Positions 40,266-48,566 of a stretch of 64,000 bases of DNA are shown piece by piece. Position numbers and translations under genes: made by a program. The DNA comes from an uncultured Pelagibacteraceae bacterium (GTDB lineage: Bacteria > Pseudomonadota > Alphaproteobacteria > Pelagibacterales > Pelagibacteraceae). The stretch spans positions 1 to 64,000 of the forward strand of contig CACNEM010000002.1 of the NCBI GenBank assembly GCA_902619495.1. Direction: 5' to 3'. The stretch's first letter is position 1. Every line of letters begins with the position of its first letter. Under the pieces are notes generated by a model that was given only the letters and a program-made list of their open reading frames with translations, did no database searches and was not told the origin of the DNA.

Positions 40266-41111
40266 ATGGAAATCGTAACTACAATAGCACCCGTTTGTCT
40301 TGCCGTAATAATGTTCGGTTTAGGTCTTGGCTTAACGATTGGAGATTTTACAAGAGTGCTTAAAAACCCAAGAGATTTCCTAGTAGGTTTTTTATGTCAG
40401 GTTATTTTGCTTCCAATAATTGCTTTTATTTTAATTAGTATTATTTCACTACCACCAGAAATAGCTCTAGGAGTAATGGTAATTGCTGCAGCACCAGGAG
40501 GAGTAACCTCAAATATTCTTACTAAGTTTGCCGATGGAGACGTTGCTTTATCAGTTAGTTTAACTGCAATTGTCAGTTTATTAAGTATTCTCATCGTTCC
40601 TTTGATAGTTTTTAATTCTGCCGAATTTTTAGGGATTGAAACAGCAAAAGATATATCAATGCTCAATATTGCAATGAAGATGTTCCTTGTAGTAACGGTT
40701 CCTGTTATTTTTGGAATGATTGTTAGAAGTTTAATGACTAATTTTATTATTTCTAAAACTCTTATTATTCAAAGATTATCAGTAATTTTATTCTTAATAG
40801 TATTTATTGCAATTTGGGTAGAGGAATGGGACAGAATTGTTTCTTATATTACAAGAGCAGGTTTAATAGCTTTCATTTTGAATATGACTATGATTTTTGT
40901 TGGATATTATGTTGCAAAATTTTGGACATCGGGTATCGCACAAAGAAAATGTATTTCATTAGAATGTGGCTTACAAAATGGAACTTTAGCAGTGTTTGTA
41001 ACTACACAATTATTTGATGATATTGTATTCATGGTACCAACAGCAGCGTATGCTTTAATAATGTTTTGTACCTCTATTATTTTTGTTCTCATAGTAAGAA
41101 AAATCAATTAG
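40266..41111 (+). CDS. Bile acid:sodium symporter (BASS) family transporter
   Basis: The 281-residue protein has about nine hydrophobic helices. The family motifs VIAAAPGGVTSNILTKFADG (about 76-95) and LECGLQNGTLAVFVTTQ (about 232-248) form the sodium-binding crossover region. BASS proteins import organic anions with sodium; bacterial substrates include pantoate, pyruvate-like acids and others, and none can be assigned here. It is 14 bases after the double-wHTH gene, which may control it, and 13 bases before tRNA-Leu. Confidence 0.88.
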   Translation: MEIVTTIAPVCLAVIMFGLGLGLTIGDFTRVLKNPRDFLVGFLCQVILLPIIAFILISIISLPPEIALGVMVIAAAPGGVTSNILTKFADGDVALSVSLTAIVSLLSILIVPLIVFNSAEFLGIETAKDISMLNIAMKMFLVVTVPVIFGMIVRSLMTNFIISKTLIIQRLSVILFLIVFIAIWVEEWDRIVSYITRAGLIAFILNMTMIFVGYYVAKFWTSGIAQRKCISLECGLQNGTLAVFVTTQLFDDIVFMVPTAAYALIMFCTSIIFVLIVRKIN

Positions 41112-41124
41112 ATTATCTAAAAAA

Positions 41125-41211
41125 GGGCGAATGGTGGAACTGGTAGACGCGCCGGACTCAAAATCCGGTGGTAGCAATACCTTGAGAGTTCGAGTCTCTC
41201 TTCGCCCACCA
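41125..41211 (+). tRNA. tRNA-Leu (anticodon CAA)
   Basis: The acceptor stem pairs GGGCGAA (41125-41131) with TTCGCCC (41201-41207), followed by A and an encoded CCA (41209-41211). The anticodon stem-loop is CCGGA-CTCAAAA-TCCGG with anticodon CAA. A long variable arm (about GGTAGCAATACC) marks a class II tRNA, and GTTCGAGTC is the T loop. It lies in the same direction between a transporter gene 13 bases upstream and an acyl-CoA ligase ATG 4 bases downstream. Confidence 0.96.
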
Positions 41212-41215
41212 AGTT

Positions 41216-42892
41216 ATGGATATAAGTAAATTAAATAGCTTAGTTGAACTTTACTTTAAAAAGTCAGAAGAAGTTGAGGGTAAAAGACCATTTTTAAAAT
41301 GGCTTAAACCTGACAAACGAACTTATAATTGGGAAGATGTAACTGAAAGAATTTATAAACTTACCGCAAAAATTAAATCGTTAATAAAACAAGGTGATAG
41401 ATGTTTAATACTTTCTGAGAATAGACCATATTGGTTAATGACCGATATCGCTATTATGAATGCGGGTGGTATTTCAGTTCCTATTTTTACAACTTATTCT
41501 GCAAACGATTATGAATATATTTTAAATGATTGTAAGCCCTCATTGATATTTGTGTCAAATCAAGATCAATTCAATAAAATTAAAAACTTTATAAATAGCG
41601 ATGTTAAGAAAATAATATCTTTTGAAGAAATAGATACTGAAAGTTTAAAAATCAAAGAAATTCTAGATGAAGAAATAAATGAAAAAATAGTAAATAAAGA
41701 TTTAAAAAGAAGTTTGCCTGCTTGTATAATTTACACTTCAGGAACATCAGGAAATCCTAAAGGAGTTGTTTTAAGTCATGGTGGTATTCTGTCAAACTGT
41801 GAAGGAGCAGTTGAGTTACTAGAAATTTTAATTAAAAAAAAAGATCCAGTATTTTTGACTTGGTTACCTTTATCGCATTCTTATGAACACACAGTTCAAT
41901 TCATACAAATCATAGTTGGGGCAAAAGTTTTTTATGCCGAAAGTTTAGAAAAACTGATCTCCAATATGGGAGCAGCAAAACCTACAATCATGACAGCCGT
42001 TCCCAGATTCTATCAAAATCTTTTTACAAAAATAAATATGAATTTTGAGAAGCAATCTGGATTTAAAAGAAAAGTTATAAATCAAACTCTAAACCTAGGT
42101 AAAAAAATACTCAAAAAAGAAGAATTAAAATTAAGCGAAAAAATCACTAATTTTTTGTGTGAAAAATTAGTTAGAAAAAAAATTAGAAATCAGTTTGGAG
42201 GAAATCTTCAAGCCTTCGTATCTGGGGGTGGGGCTTTGGATCAAAATATTGGAGAATTTTTAAATGCAGTTGGTTTACCCACGCTGCAAGGATACGGCCT
42301 AACCGAGGCTTCTCCGGTCGTAAGCTGTAATTTACCAGATTTAGTCAAGGTCGAATCAGTAGGACCTCCGTTTAGGACCAATAAAGTCAAAATAGCAGAA
42401 GATGGAGAAATACTTATTAAGGGTGAAAACGTTATGTTGGGGTATTGGAATTTAAAAGAAGAAACAGAAAAAGTAATTAAAGATGGATGGCTTCATACAG
42501 GTGACATAGGTGAACTCGATAAAAATAATTATTTAAAAATTACAGATAGAAAAAAAGATATCATTGTAAATCTTGGTGGAGATAATATTTCTCCAAGCAA
42601 AGTGGAAAATATTTTATGTTTAAATGAAAATATTAAACAATCGTTTGTTTATGGAGACAAAAAAAATTATTTAGTTGCATTAATCGTAAGTGAAAAAGAA
42701 AATAGTAAAGAAAAAATTAAACTCATAATTGAAAATATAAATAAAAGTTTAACTTTAATTGAAAAAATTAAAAAATTTATCGTAATTAATGATGAATTTA
42801 CAATTGAAAACGGAATGCTTACACCAACTTTAAAGTTAAAAAGAAAAGAAATAATTAAAAATTATAAACAACAACTAGAAAATCTTTATTAA
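41216..42892 (+). CDS. Long-chain acyl-CoA synthetase (AMP-forming ligase)
   Basis: The 558-residue ANL-superfamily enzyme activates a fatty acid to acyl-CoA. It has the AMP-binding loop YTSGTSGNPKGVVLSHGG (about 170-187), GYGLTEASPVVS, GWLHTGDIGELD and the C-terminal ITDRKKDIIVNLGGDNISP. The FACS-like GDI and ITDRKKD forms point to long-chain acids (FadD15-like). The ATG is only 4 bases after the tRNA CCA, without a Shine-Dalgarno sequence. The C-terminal domain is shorter than in many FadD proteins. Confidence 0.9.
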   Translation: MDISKLNSLVELYFKKSEEVEGKRPFLKWLKPDKRTYNWEDVTERIYKLTAKIKSLIKQGDRCLILSENRPYWLMTDIAIMNAGGISVPIFTTYSANDYEYILNDCKPSLIFVSNQDQFNKIKNFINSDVKKIISFEEIDTESLKIKEILDEEINEKIVNKDLKRSLPACIIYTSGTSGNPKGVVLSHGGILSNCEGAVELLEILIKKKDPVFLTWLPLSHSYEHTVQFIQIIVGAKVFYAESLEKLISNMGAAKPTIMTAVPRFYQNLFTKINMNFEKQSGFKRKVINQTLNLGKKILKKEELKLSEKITNFLCEKLVRKKIRNQFGGNLQAFVSGGGALDQNIGEFLNAVGLPTLQGYGLTEASPVVSCNLPDLVKVESVGPPFRTNKVKIAEDGEILIKGENVMLGYWNLKEETEKVIKDGWLHTGDIGELDKNNYLKITDRKKDIIVNLGGDNISPSKVENILCLNENIKQSFVYGDKKNYLVALIVSEKENSKEKIKLIIENINKSLTLIEKIKKFIVINDEFTIENGMLTPTLKLKRKEIIKNYKQQLENLY

Positions 42893-42945
42893 AAATTAAA
42901 TTAAAACTAATTTAATTTGCTTAAAAAAACATTGATATTACTAAC

Positions 42946-42975
42946 TTTTTTTAATTTTTTTAAAAATTAAAAAAA
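42946..42975. repeat. AT-only perfect inverted repeat after the acyl-CoA ligase
   Basis: TTTTTTTAATTTTT (42946-42959) and AAAAATTAAAAAAA (42962-42975) are exact inverted copies with 2 bases between. A hairpin here has no GC pairs, so it would be weak as a terminator, although it lies 54 bases after a gene end. The rest of 42893-43020 is nearly all A/T with no gene I can support. Confidence 0.45.
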
Positions 42976-43022
42976 TAATTAAAAAATTAAATTTTGAATC
43001 AATTTTGTAAATTAATTTATGT

Positions 43023-43053
43023 TTGACATGAATTTTTAATTAATTAATGTAAT
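43023..43053 (+). promoter_or_regulatory. Candidate promoter of the Lys/Arg microprotein gene
   Basis: TTGACA (43023-43028, perfect -35) is followed after 19 bases by TGTAAT (43048-43053, 5/6). The spacer is longer than the ideal 17. It would give a leader of about 40 bases before the microprotein ATG. Confidence 0.5.
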
Positions 43054-43101
43054 TATTAACAAACGAATCATTAAGATTTGTTTACTAACAAGGGAGAAAA
43101 G

Positions 43102-43170
43102 ATGGCTAAAAGAAGAAAAAAAGCTAAAAAGAAAAAGAAAAAAGCAAAAAAGAGAAGAAGAAGAAGATAG
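43102..43170 (+). CDS. 22-residue Lys/Arg-only microprotein
   Basis: The ORF encodes Met, three Ala and otherwise only Lys and Arg: it begins MAKRRKKAKKKKKK and ends KKRRRRR. A good ribosome-binding site AAGGGAG lies 5-11 bases before the ATG. A candidate promoter precedes it and a GC-stem intrinsic terminator follows 15 bases after the stop, so the gene looks like its own transcription unit. Only 7 of 69 bases are pyrimidines. I do not recognise a family. The composition is protamine-like and resembles free tails of histone H1-like proteins or tiny ribosomal proteins, so binding to DNA, RNA or ribosomes is a reasonable inference. Low-complexity sequence and small size are the main doubts. 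Confidence 0.6.
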   Translation: MAKRRKKAKKKKKKAKKRRRRR

Positions 43171-43184
43171 TTTTCTCTTTAACT

Positions 43185-43226
43185 AAACGCCCTTTTTATA
43201 ATTTAAAGTAAAAAGGGCGTTTTTTT
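43185..43226 (+). terminator. Intrinsic terminator after the microprotein gene
   Basis: AAACGCCCTTTTT (43185-43197) pairs perfectly with AAAAAGGGCGTTT (43210-43222) and runs into TTTTTTT. Loop is 12 bases, A/T only. On the opposite strand the stem is followed only by TTT-AG, so it would be a poor terminator for carD. Confidence 0.88.
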
Positions 43227-43887
43227 ATTCTGTAGCTTCTAAAACTTTCGTTCTCCCTAACGCTTTATCCATTTTTTTTTGAACATCTTCAGGACTAATA
43301 TTTAAAACAGCTTCAAACTCTGATTTCAATCTTTCATAAGCTTTTTCAAAGAGTTGTCTTTCCGAGTAGGATTGATCTGCAATAATATCTGTGTTTTTAT
43401 TTAAATCCTTTACTACTTCAGCTAGCTCATAGATTTTCCCAGAATTAATTTTTTGATCATATTCTTGAGCCCTTCTACTCCACATTGTTCTTTTGATTTT
43501 AGGTTTAGTTTTTAAAATAGATATACATTTATTAATTTGATTAATTGATGATATAGGTCTTAGTTTTGATTGTTGATTAATAGGAACCGTTAAAGTCAAT
43601 TTTTCTTTCTCTACAAGAATTTTATAAAATTGAATATCAATATCACCAATAGTTGCTTTCTCTATTGATGTTATTTTTCCTACACCATGTTTTGGATAAA
43701 CGACATAATCTTTTAGATTATAAATTTTTTTCTCAGTAGGTTGTTTTTTTATTTTTTTTATCTCAGGTTTTTCATCAGATCCAGGTATAATGCTTTTCTT
43801 CTCGAGAGTTTTTGTTTGAGCTTTTGTTTTTTGTTTTTTTAGCTTTTTTGCTTTTTTTATTTTTTTTGATTTTTTCTTTTTTGGCAT
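43225..43887 (-). CDS. carD: CarD-family transcription regulator with Lys-rich N-terminal tail
   Basis: CarD/CdnL proteins bind the RNA polymerase beta subunit and stabilise open complexes at promoters. Residues about 55-115 form the RNAP-interaction domain (YNLKDYVVYPKHGVGKITSI; LVEKEKLTLTVPINQ) and the C-terminal helical domain includes TMWSRRAQEYDQKINSG. The first 50 or so residues (starting MPKKKKSKKIKKAKKLKKQK) are a Lys-rich disordered extension absent from the short actinobacterial form. It is the last gene after helicase, TerB-like and ferredoxin genes. It converges on the Lys/Arg microprotein. Confidence 0.93.
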   Translation of the reverse strand: MPKKKKSKKIKKAKKLKKQKTKAQTKTLEKKSIIPGSDEKPEIKKIKKQPTEKKIYNLKDYVVYPKHGVGKITSIEKATIGDIDIQFYKILVEKEKLTLTVPINQQSKLRPISSINQINKCISILKTKPKIKRTMWSRRAQEYDQKINSGKIYELAEVVKDLNKNTDIIADQSYSERQLFEKAYERLKSEFEAVLNISPEDVQKKMDKALGRTKVLEATE

Positions 43888-43912
43888 TCTATTTATTTAT
43901 TTTCCTATTTAT

Positions 43913-44254
43913 TTATTTTCCAGGTTTCTCAGAGAAGTGCATCTCATACTTATTTTTAAGATTTTTGAATTTTTCATGATCTTCCATAGGTTCTTTTTTT
44001 TTTGCAATATTAGGCCATAAAGCAGAAAATTTTTTATTTAGCAATAACCATTTTTCCTTATCCTCAACACTCTCGTCAGTATCGGCTTTTATAGCATCTA
44101 TTGGGCACTCAGGTTCACAAACACCGCAGTCAATACACTCGTCTGGATTTATTACAAGCATATTTTCACCTTCGTAAAAACAATCTACAGGGCATACCTC
44201 GACGCAATCTGTCAATTTACATTTTATACATTCATCTTTTACAATATACGTCAT
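43913..44254 (-). CDS. fdxA: Ferredoxin, 7Fe/8Fe type
   Basis: A small electron carrier of 113 residues. Cluster ligands are in [17 protein letters not shown] (about 10-26) and [16 protein letters not shown] (about 40-55). An intact additional cysteine pattern and the long C-terminal tail ([19 protein letters not shown]) match alphaproteobacterial FdxA (ferredoxin II), which carries [3Fe-4S] and [4Fe-4S] clusters. It overlaps the TerB-like gene by 4 bases. The ferredoxin-CarD pairing is conserved in alphaproteobacteria; its meaning is unknown. Confidence 0.92.
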   Translation of the reverse strand: MTYIVKDECIKCKLTDCVEVCPVDCFYEGENMLVINPDECIDCGVCEPECPIDAIKADTDESVEDKEKWLLLNKKFSALWPNIAKKKEPMEDHEKFKNLKNKYEMHFSEKPGK

Positions 44255-44640
44255 TTAGAATTCAATAAGTTAAGTTTGATTTCAGCACATTCTTTATCAG
44301 GAAAATAAATTAAACCACATATTCTTCTCATTAAATTAGATTCATACTGGTCTATAGAGTTATCCGAAATAATTACTTTCCAAAGGTGTTCAATTATTTC
44401 TTTTTTTATATCCATAGAATTTTTTTTTAAAATATTCGTATAATTCAAAAGTTGGTTAGAATTATTTTCTATTTCTTCAGCTTTTTTTAAAATTTCATTA
44501 ATATTTTCTTTTTCTAAATAAGATTTAATAAAATTTCTTATAAGATCTTTTTCGTGATCTGAGTAAATCTCATCTATTTTAGCAGCGTGAACTAGTAGCG
44601 CAGCCATACCAATGACACTTTCTTTATCTAATTTATTCAT
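44251..44640 (-). CDS. TerB-like helical protein
   Basis: The 129-residue protein is all-helical by composition, with [20 protein letters not shown] and [20 protein letters not shown]. Two acidic loops (DEIYSDHE and DNSIDQYE) at the start of helices match the TerB/DjlA-type metal-binding pattern. TerB family proteins occur with tellurite resistance genes but also alone with unknown function. It starts at the base after the helicase stop and overlaps fdxA by 4 bases, so it belongs to this operon. Confidence 0.75.
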   Translation of the reverse strand: MNKLDKESVIGMAALLVHAAKIDEIYSDHEKDLIRNFIKSYLEKENINEILKKAEEIENNSNQLLNYTNILKKNSMDIKKEIIEHLWKVIISDNSIDQYESNLMRRICGLIYFPDKECAEIKLNLLNSK

Positions 44641-47106
44641 CTATTTTATGTTTAAAGAAAGTAACTTATTAAATGGATTTTCTTTTTTGTCAAATCGTAT
44701 TATTTTCTCTTTTCTCTTTTTTTCCCCTCTAAAAATATAAGTATCAGCCTCTTTATCCTTTTTATAATCCATGTAGGTCATTAATTTATAAAAATTTTCT
44801 TTTGAACATCCCAATAAGTTCATCATTTCAGAATTTACTTTAAATTTTTTATCTTTTGTATTTTCAATAATTTTTAAAAATAACTTTTCAAGAATGTCAA
44901 TTCTAACAAAAAAATCTCTAAATTTTTCAAAACCACATAGTAGTAGAAAGTTTTTATCGACTTTGAAATCTGATAAAAAATTTAGTCCAGATTTTGGTAT
45001 TTGATTGTTATCAGATAAATTATAGAATATTTTCCATAAACTTATTCTAAACTCTACTGCCTTAGGTTTTAACATTCTAGGTAAATAAATATGATACCTG
45101 CCAATCTTGATCCCCATGCCCCATAATTTTTTTCTTTCTTCTGCAGGTATTAGTTTAACGACTCTATCTACATCTTTTCTTTTGATGACACCGTTATTTT
45201 CATAAAGTTGAAATAGTAAACCCCTTAAGTATTGATTAGTTATTTTATGTTTTGTTAATTTAATGAGATCGCCTAGTAAATTATTGATATAGTCTTTTAA
45301 CCAATTGTTCAAAAATTTAATAAGTTTTAATTTCGAGTTTTCATTTAAGGAATCGTCTGCAATAATCTCAATTTCTGGAGTTAGGTAATCATTACCCTTT
45401 TTTAATCTGGCGATCGGATTATTTTTCCAAATAATCTTATTTTCAACATTAATTTCTATCTCTTTTTTATTTAAAATTTCATCAACTCTTTTTACCAATT
45501 CTTCTTCAACACCCTTTCTTGCAGCTTTTTTTATTGATTTGATATCTGTATCAAGAGTTTTAGATGTTACCTCTATAAGGAATTTTAATCCTTTTAGTTC
45601 ACCAATTAGTTGATCATCGATATGAATTTCATTTTGATCATTAATTTCTGTATTTAAAATTAAATCTTGTTTTAAGCTTCTAGAAAGAATACTTATCTTC
45701 TTATCAATAAAACTTTTTGTTAACTCATCATGTAATTTGTCTGATAGTTTATCCTCAATACTTTTGGTAAGTTGTATCCAATAATCTGAGTTTTCAACCC
45801 AATTTTTTTTATTAGCAACGTAAGACCATGTCCTTACATTCGACAATCGATGAGAAAGTAAATCTACATTTCCATGATCCTTTTCGAGCCCTTTGAGTTG
45901 TTCTTTCATAAATGTGCTAGGTATTCTTTTCTTTCTTGTTGATAAAAATTGAAATACCTTATCGACAACATTAATATGTTGCCCGTAAGCTTTTTTTTCA
46001 AAGTCTGGAATTTGACAACATTCCCAAAGTAATTCTAAATTTTTATGATAAATTATGTTGTTAGCTCCTTTTTTTAAAAAAAAACGTAGTACACTTTCAT
46101 CAAGAGAGTCATTAGTTCGTAAAAGATTTTTTTGATTTGGTTTTAATTCTAAAGATGCTATAAGTTTTTCAGGATTTTCAAAAACAAGATTAGAATTCCG
46201 CCAATAAATCATTTTAGTATCAGGTAGCTCATGTTTTTCAATTTTTTCAATTTCATCAGAATTTAAAGTTTCAGAGTCACCAGTGGTACCAAAACCACCA
46301 TCATTTTTAAATCTACCTGCTCGACCTGCGATTTGAGACATTTCAATTAAATTTAATCTTCTAGTTTTTTTTCCGTCAAATTTTTTCAAGTTTGAAAAAT
46401 AAATTTCATTTATATCCATATTCAATCCCATCCCAATTGCATCTGTTGCTATTAAATAATCTACATCTCCAGATTGGTATAAACCTACTTGGGAGTTTCT
46501 AGTTTTAGGACTCAGCGATCCCATTATTACCGCAGCACCACCTTTTTGTCTTCTGACAAGTTCTGCAATCGCATAAACCTCTTCTATTGAAAACGCTATA
46601 ATTGCGACTTTTCTATCTAATCTTGAAATTTTTTTAATCCCAGAATAACTTAACTTTGAATACCTTTCTTTTTTTTCAAATTCTACGTTATCAACCAGAT
46701 CACTAATAATTTTTTCCATCACTTGCGAACCTAAAAATATAGTTAATTCTGTTCCTCGGGAATGCAAAAGTCTTTCCGTAAAAATATGACCTCTCTCACG
46801 GTCAGCACACATTTGTATTTCATCTATAGCGACAAACTCAACTTTTTTATCTTTAGGCATAGACTCAACCGTGCATACAAAGTAATTCGCAGTGCTAGGG
46901 ATTATTTTTTCTTCGCCTGTTATCAAAGCAACTTTTTCAACTCCTACTTTCTGAACGCATTTATCATAAACCTCTCTGGCTAAAAGCCTTAACGGTAAAC
47001 CAAAAATACCACTTTTGTATTTAAGCATTTTTTCGATTGCCACGTAGGTTTTACCAGTATTAGTTGGTCCTAATAGAGCTATTATTTTCTTTAGAGGAGT
47101 ATTCAT
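44641..47106 (-). CDS. Suv3-like ATP-dependent RNA helicase
   Basis: This 821-residue superfamily 2 helicase resembles mitochondrial SUV3. Motif I is GPTNTGKTYVAIEKML (13-28), motif II AIDEIQM, and motif VI SQIAGRAGRFKN. The long C-terminal half is mostly helical and unassigned. SUV3 unwinds RNA for degradation with PNPase in mitochondria; in alphaproteobacteria the role is unproven. It is the first gene of a four-gene minus-strand operon with terB-like, fdxA and carD. In many relatives an S4 RNA-binding protein gene occupies the second place. Confidence 0.88.
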   Translation of the reverse strand: MNTPLKKIIALLGPTNTGKTYVAIEKMLKYKSGIFGLPLRLLAREVYDKCVQKVGVEKVALITGEEKIIPSTANYFVCTVESMPKDKKVEFVAIDEIQMCADRERGHIFTERLLHSRGTELTIFLGSQVMEKIISDLVDNVEFEKKERYSKLSYSGIKKISRLDRKVAIIAFSIEEVYAIAELVRRQKGGAAVIMGSLSPKTRNSQVGLYQSGDVDYLIATDAIGMGLNMDINEIYFSNLKKFDGKKTRRLNLIEMSQIAGRAGRFKNDGGFGTTGDSETLNSDEIEKIEKHELPDTKMIYWRNSNLVFENPEKLIASLELKPNQKNLLRTNDSLDESVLRFFLKKGANNIIYHKNLELLWECCQIPDFEKKAYGQHINVVDKVFQFLSTRKKRIPSTFMKEQLKGLEKDHGNVDLLSHRLSNVRTWSYVANKKNWVENSDYWIQLTKSIEDKLSDKLHDELTKSFIDKKISILSRSLKQDLILNTEINDQNEIHIDDQLIGELKGLKFLIEVTSKTLDTDIKSIKKAARKGVEEELVKRVDEILNKKEIEINVENKIIWKNNPIARLKKGNDYLTPEIEIIADDSLNENSKLKLIKFLNNWLKDYINNLLGDLIKLTKHKITNQYLRGLLFQLYENNGVIKRKDVDRVVKLIPAEERKKLWGMGIKIGRYHIYLPRMLKPKAVEFRISLWKIFYNLSDNNQIPKSGLNFLSDFKVDKNFLLLCGFEKFRDFFVRIDILEKLFLKIIENTKDKKFKVNSEMMNLLGCSKENFYKLMTYMDYKKDKEADTYIFRGEKKRKEKIIRFDKKENPFNKLLSLNIK

Positions 47107-47219
47107 TTTTGTGTTAACTATTTTTTTTCACACTATATGTAGATCAAAGTTGAGAACAAAATAAGATTAAAACATGACCGAATCGATTTGTCAAATGTTC
47201 CTATTTTTAAATAATTGAT

Positions 47220-47249
47220 TTGACTTCTATTAGGCAGTCCCCGTATAGG
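47220..47249 (+). promoter_or_regulatory. Candidate promoter of the aminotransferase gene
   Basis: TTGACT (47220-47225) and TATAGG (47244-47249) are separated by 18 bases. The start codon at 47265 lies only about 9 bases after the expected transcription start, so the mRNA leader would be very short. The rest of 47107-47264 shows no RNA gene or ORF. Confidence 0.45.
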
Positions 47250-47264
47250 TAAATCAAAGTTAAA

Positions 47265-48503
47265 ATGTCATCTAAAGTAAAAAAAAATATTTTAAAATTA
47301 AAAGAGTCCTCAACTTTAGCGATCAACGAAAAATCAAAAGAATTGATTAAGTCTGGTAAAAAAATTTACAGATTTGGTTTTGGCCAATCACCGTTTCAAA
47401 TTCCAGAAAGAGTTGTTGATACGCTAAAACTTAATGCTCATAAAAAAGAGTACTTACCTATACAAGGTTTACCCGAATTAAGAGAGAAAATTTCTAATTA
47501 TTTATTTAAAAATACAGGTGTAAGATATTCAAAAGAAAATATTTTGATTACTCCTGGATCTAAAGAAGCTATGTTGTTGATGCACGTAACATTCAACGGA
47601 GAAATTTTAACCCCAGCCCCAAGCTGGGTGTCCTATGAACCACAAGCGCAAATTGGTTCAAATAAAGTTCATTGGCTAGAAACCTCTAGAGTGAACAACT
47701 GGTTTCCAACAGCAAGTGAACTTGAAAAGAAATTAAAGAAAATTGGAAAAAATAAAAATATTATTTTGATTTTAAACTCACCGAATAATCCTTCTGGTGC
47801 AATCTGTAAAAATTTGAAAGAGTTAGCTCAAGTAGCTAAAAAATATAAACTAATAATTTTATCAGATGAAATATATACAGATCTCTCATTTGATAATAGT
47901 TACAACTCTATCTCCGAATTCTACCCAGAAGCTACATTCATTAGCGGAGGATTAAGCAAGTGGTGCGGTGCAGGAGGTTGGAGACTTGGGTTTTTAGCAA
48001 TCCCTAATGGATCAAAACAATTTATGAATAGTTTAAAATCATTAGCAAGCGAGTCATATTCAACTGTAAACACACCTACTCAATTTGCTGCGGTTGAAGC
48101 ATATGAAGGTGACTATGAGCAGTACAAACTTAAAGTAAGATCTATACTTTATTCAGTTGGAAACTATGTTTATAATAATCTTAAATCAAATAAAGTTATA
48201 ATAAATCCACCTCAAGGAGCTTTTTATTTAATGCCTGAATTTAAAAATAAAAAATTTAAAACCTCAGCTCAATTATGCGATGTAATATTAAAAGAGACTG
48301 GTGTTGCAATGCTTCCCGGATCAGATTTTGGATTTAAACCCAAAAAAATGCTTACTAGATTAAGCTATACAGACTTTGATGGTGTAAACTTTTTTAAAAA
48401 TGTAAAAGACTATAACTCTATTAGTGAAGAAATGGTCAAGACCTATGCCCCAAATGTAGTTAAAGGCACCACTAAGCTCTCAAATTGGGCCAAAAATTTA
48501 TAA
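47265..48503 (+). CDS. Class I/II aminotransferase, aspartate aminotransferase-like
   Basis: A fold-type I PLP enzyme of 412 residues. Visible motifs are GQSPFQIP, ITPGSKEAMLL, NSPNNPSGAI (about 171-180), SDEIYTDLSF and the PLP-lysine region FISGGLSKWCGAGGWRLGFL. The C-terminal arginine is in LTRLSYTDFDG. It is in the same class as aspartate and alanine/aromatic aminotransferases; the substrate cannot be read. It stands 63 bases before the TAXI receptor gene. No ribosome-binding site is obvious. Confidence 0.83.
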   Translation: MSSKVKKNILKLKESSTLAINEKSKELIKSGKKIYRFGFGQSPFQIPERVVDTLKLNAHKKEYLPIQGLPELREKISNYLFKNTGVRYSKENILITPGSKEAMLLMHVTFNGEILTPAPSWVSYEPQAQIGSNKVHWLETSRVNNWFPTASELEKKLKKIGKNKNIILILNSPNNPSGAICKNLKELAQVAKKYKLIILSDEIYTDLSFDNSYNSISEFYPEATFISGGLSKWCGAGGWRLGFLAIPNGSKQFMNSLKSLASESYSTVNTPTQFAAVEAYEGDYEQYKLKVRSILYSVGNYVYNNLKSNKVIINPPQGAFYLMPEFKNKKFKTSAQLCDVILKETGVAMLPGSDFGFKPKKMLTRLSYTDFDGVNFFKNVKDYNSISEEMVKTYAPNVVKGTTKLSNWAKNL

Positions 48504-48511
48504 GAATCTCT

Positions 48512-48540
48512 TTGACCTCAATTAAATATCGTAGTTAAAT
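48512..48540 (+). promoter_or_regulatory. Candidate promoter of the TRAP transporter operon
   Basis: TTGACC (48512-48517) and TTAAAT (48535-48540) have a 17-base spacer. A strong Shine-Dalgarno GAGGAG lies 7 bases before the receptor ATG at 48567, fitting a highly translated binding protein. Confidence 0.5.
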
Positions 48541-48566
48541 TAATTATAAATAAAAGAGGAGTACAC

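Noticed and set aside
47135-47262. Two copies of ATCAAAGTT in the gap before the aminotransferase gene
   Set aside because: Nine-base repeats are expected by chance at this base composition, and they do not sit at a fixed distance to the promoter.
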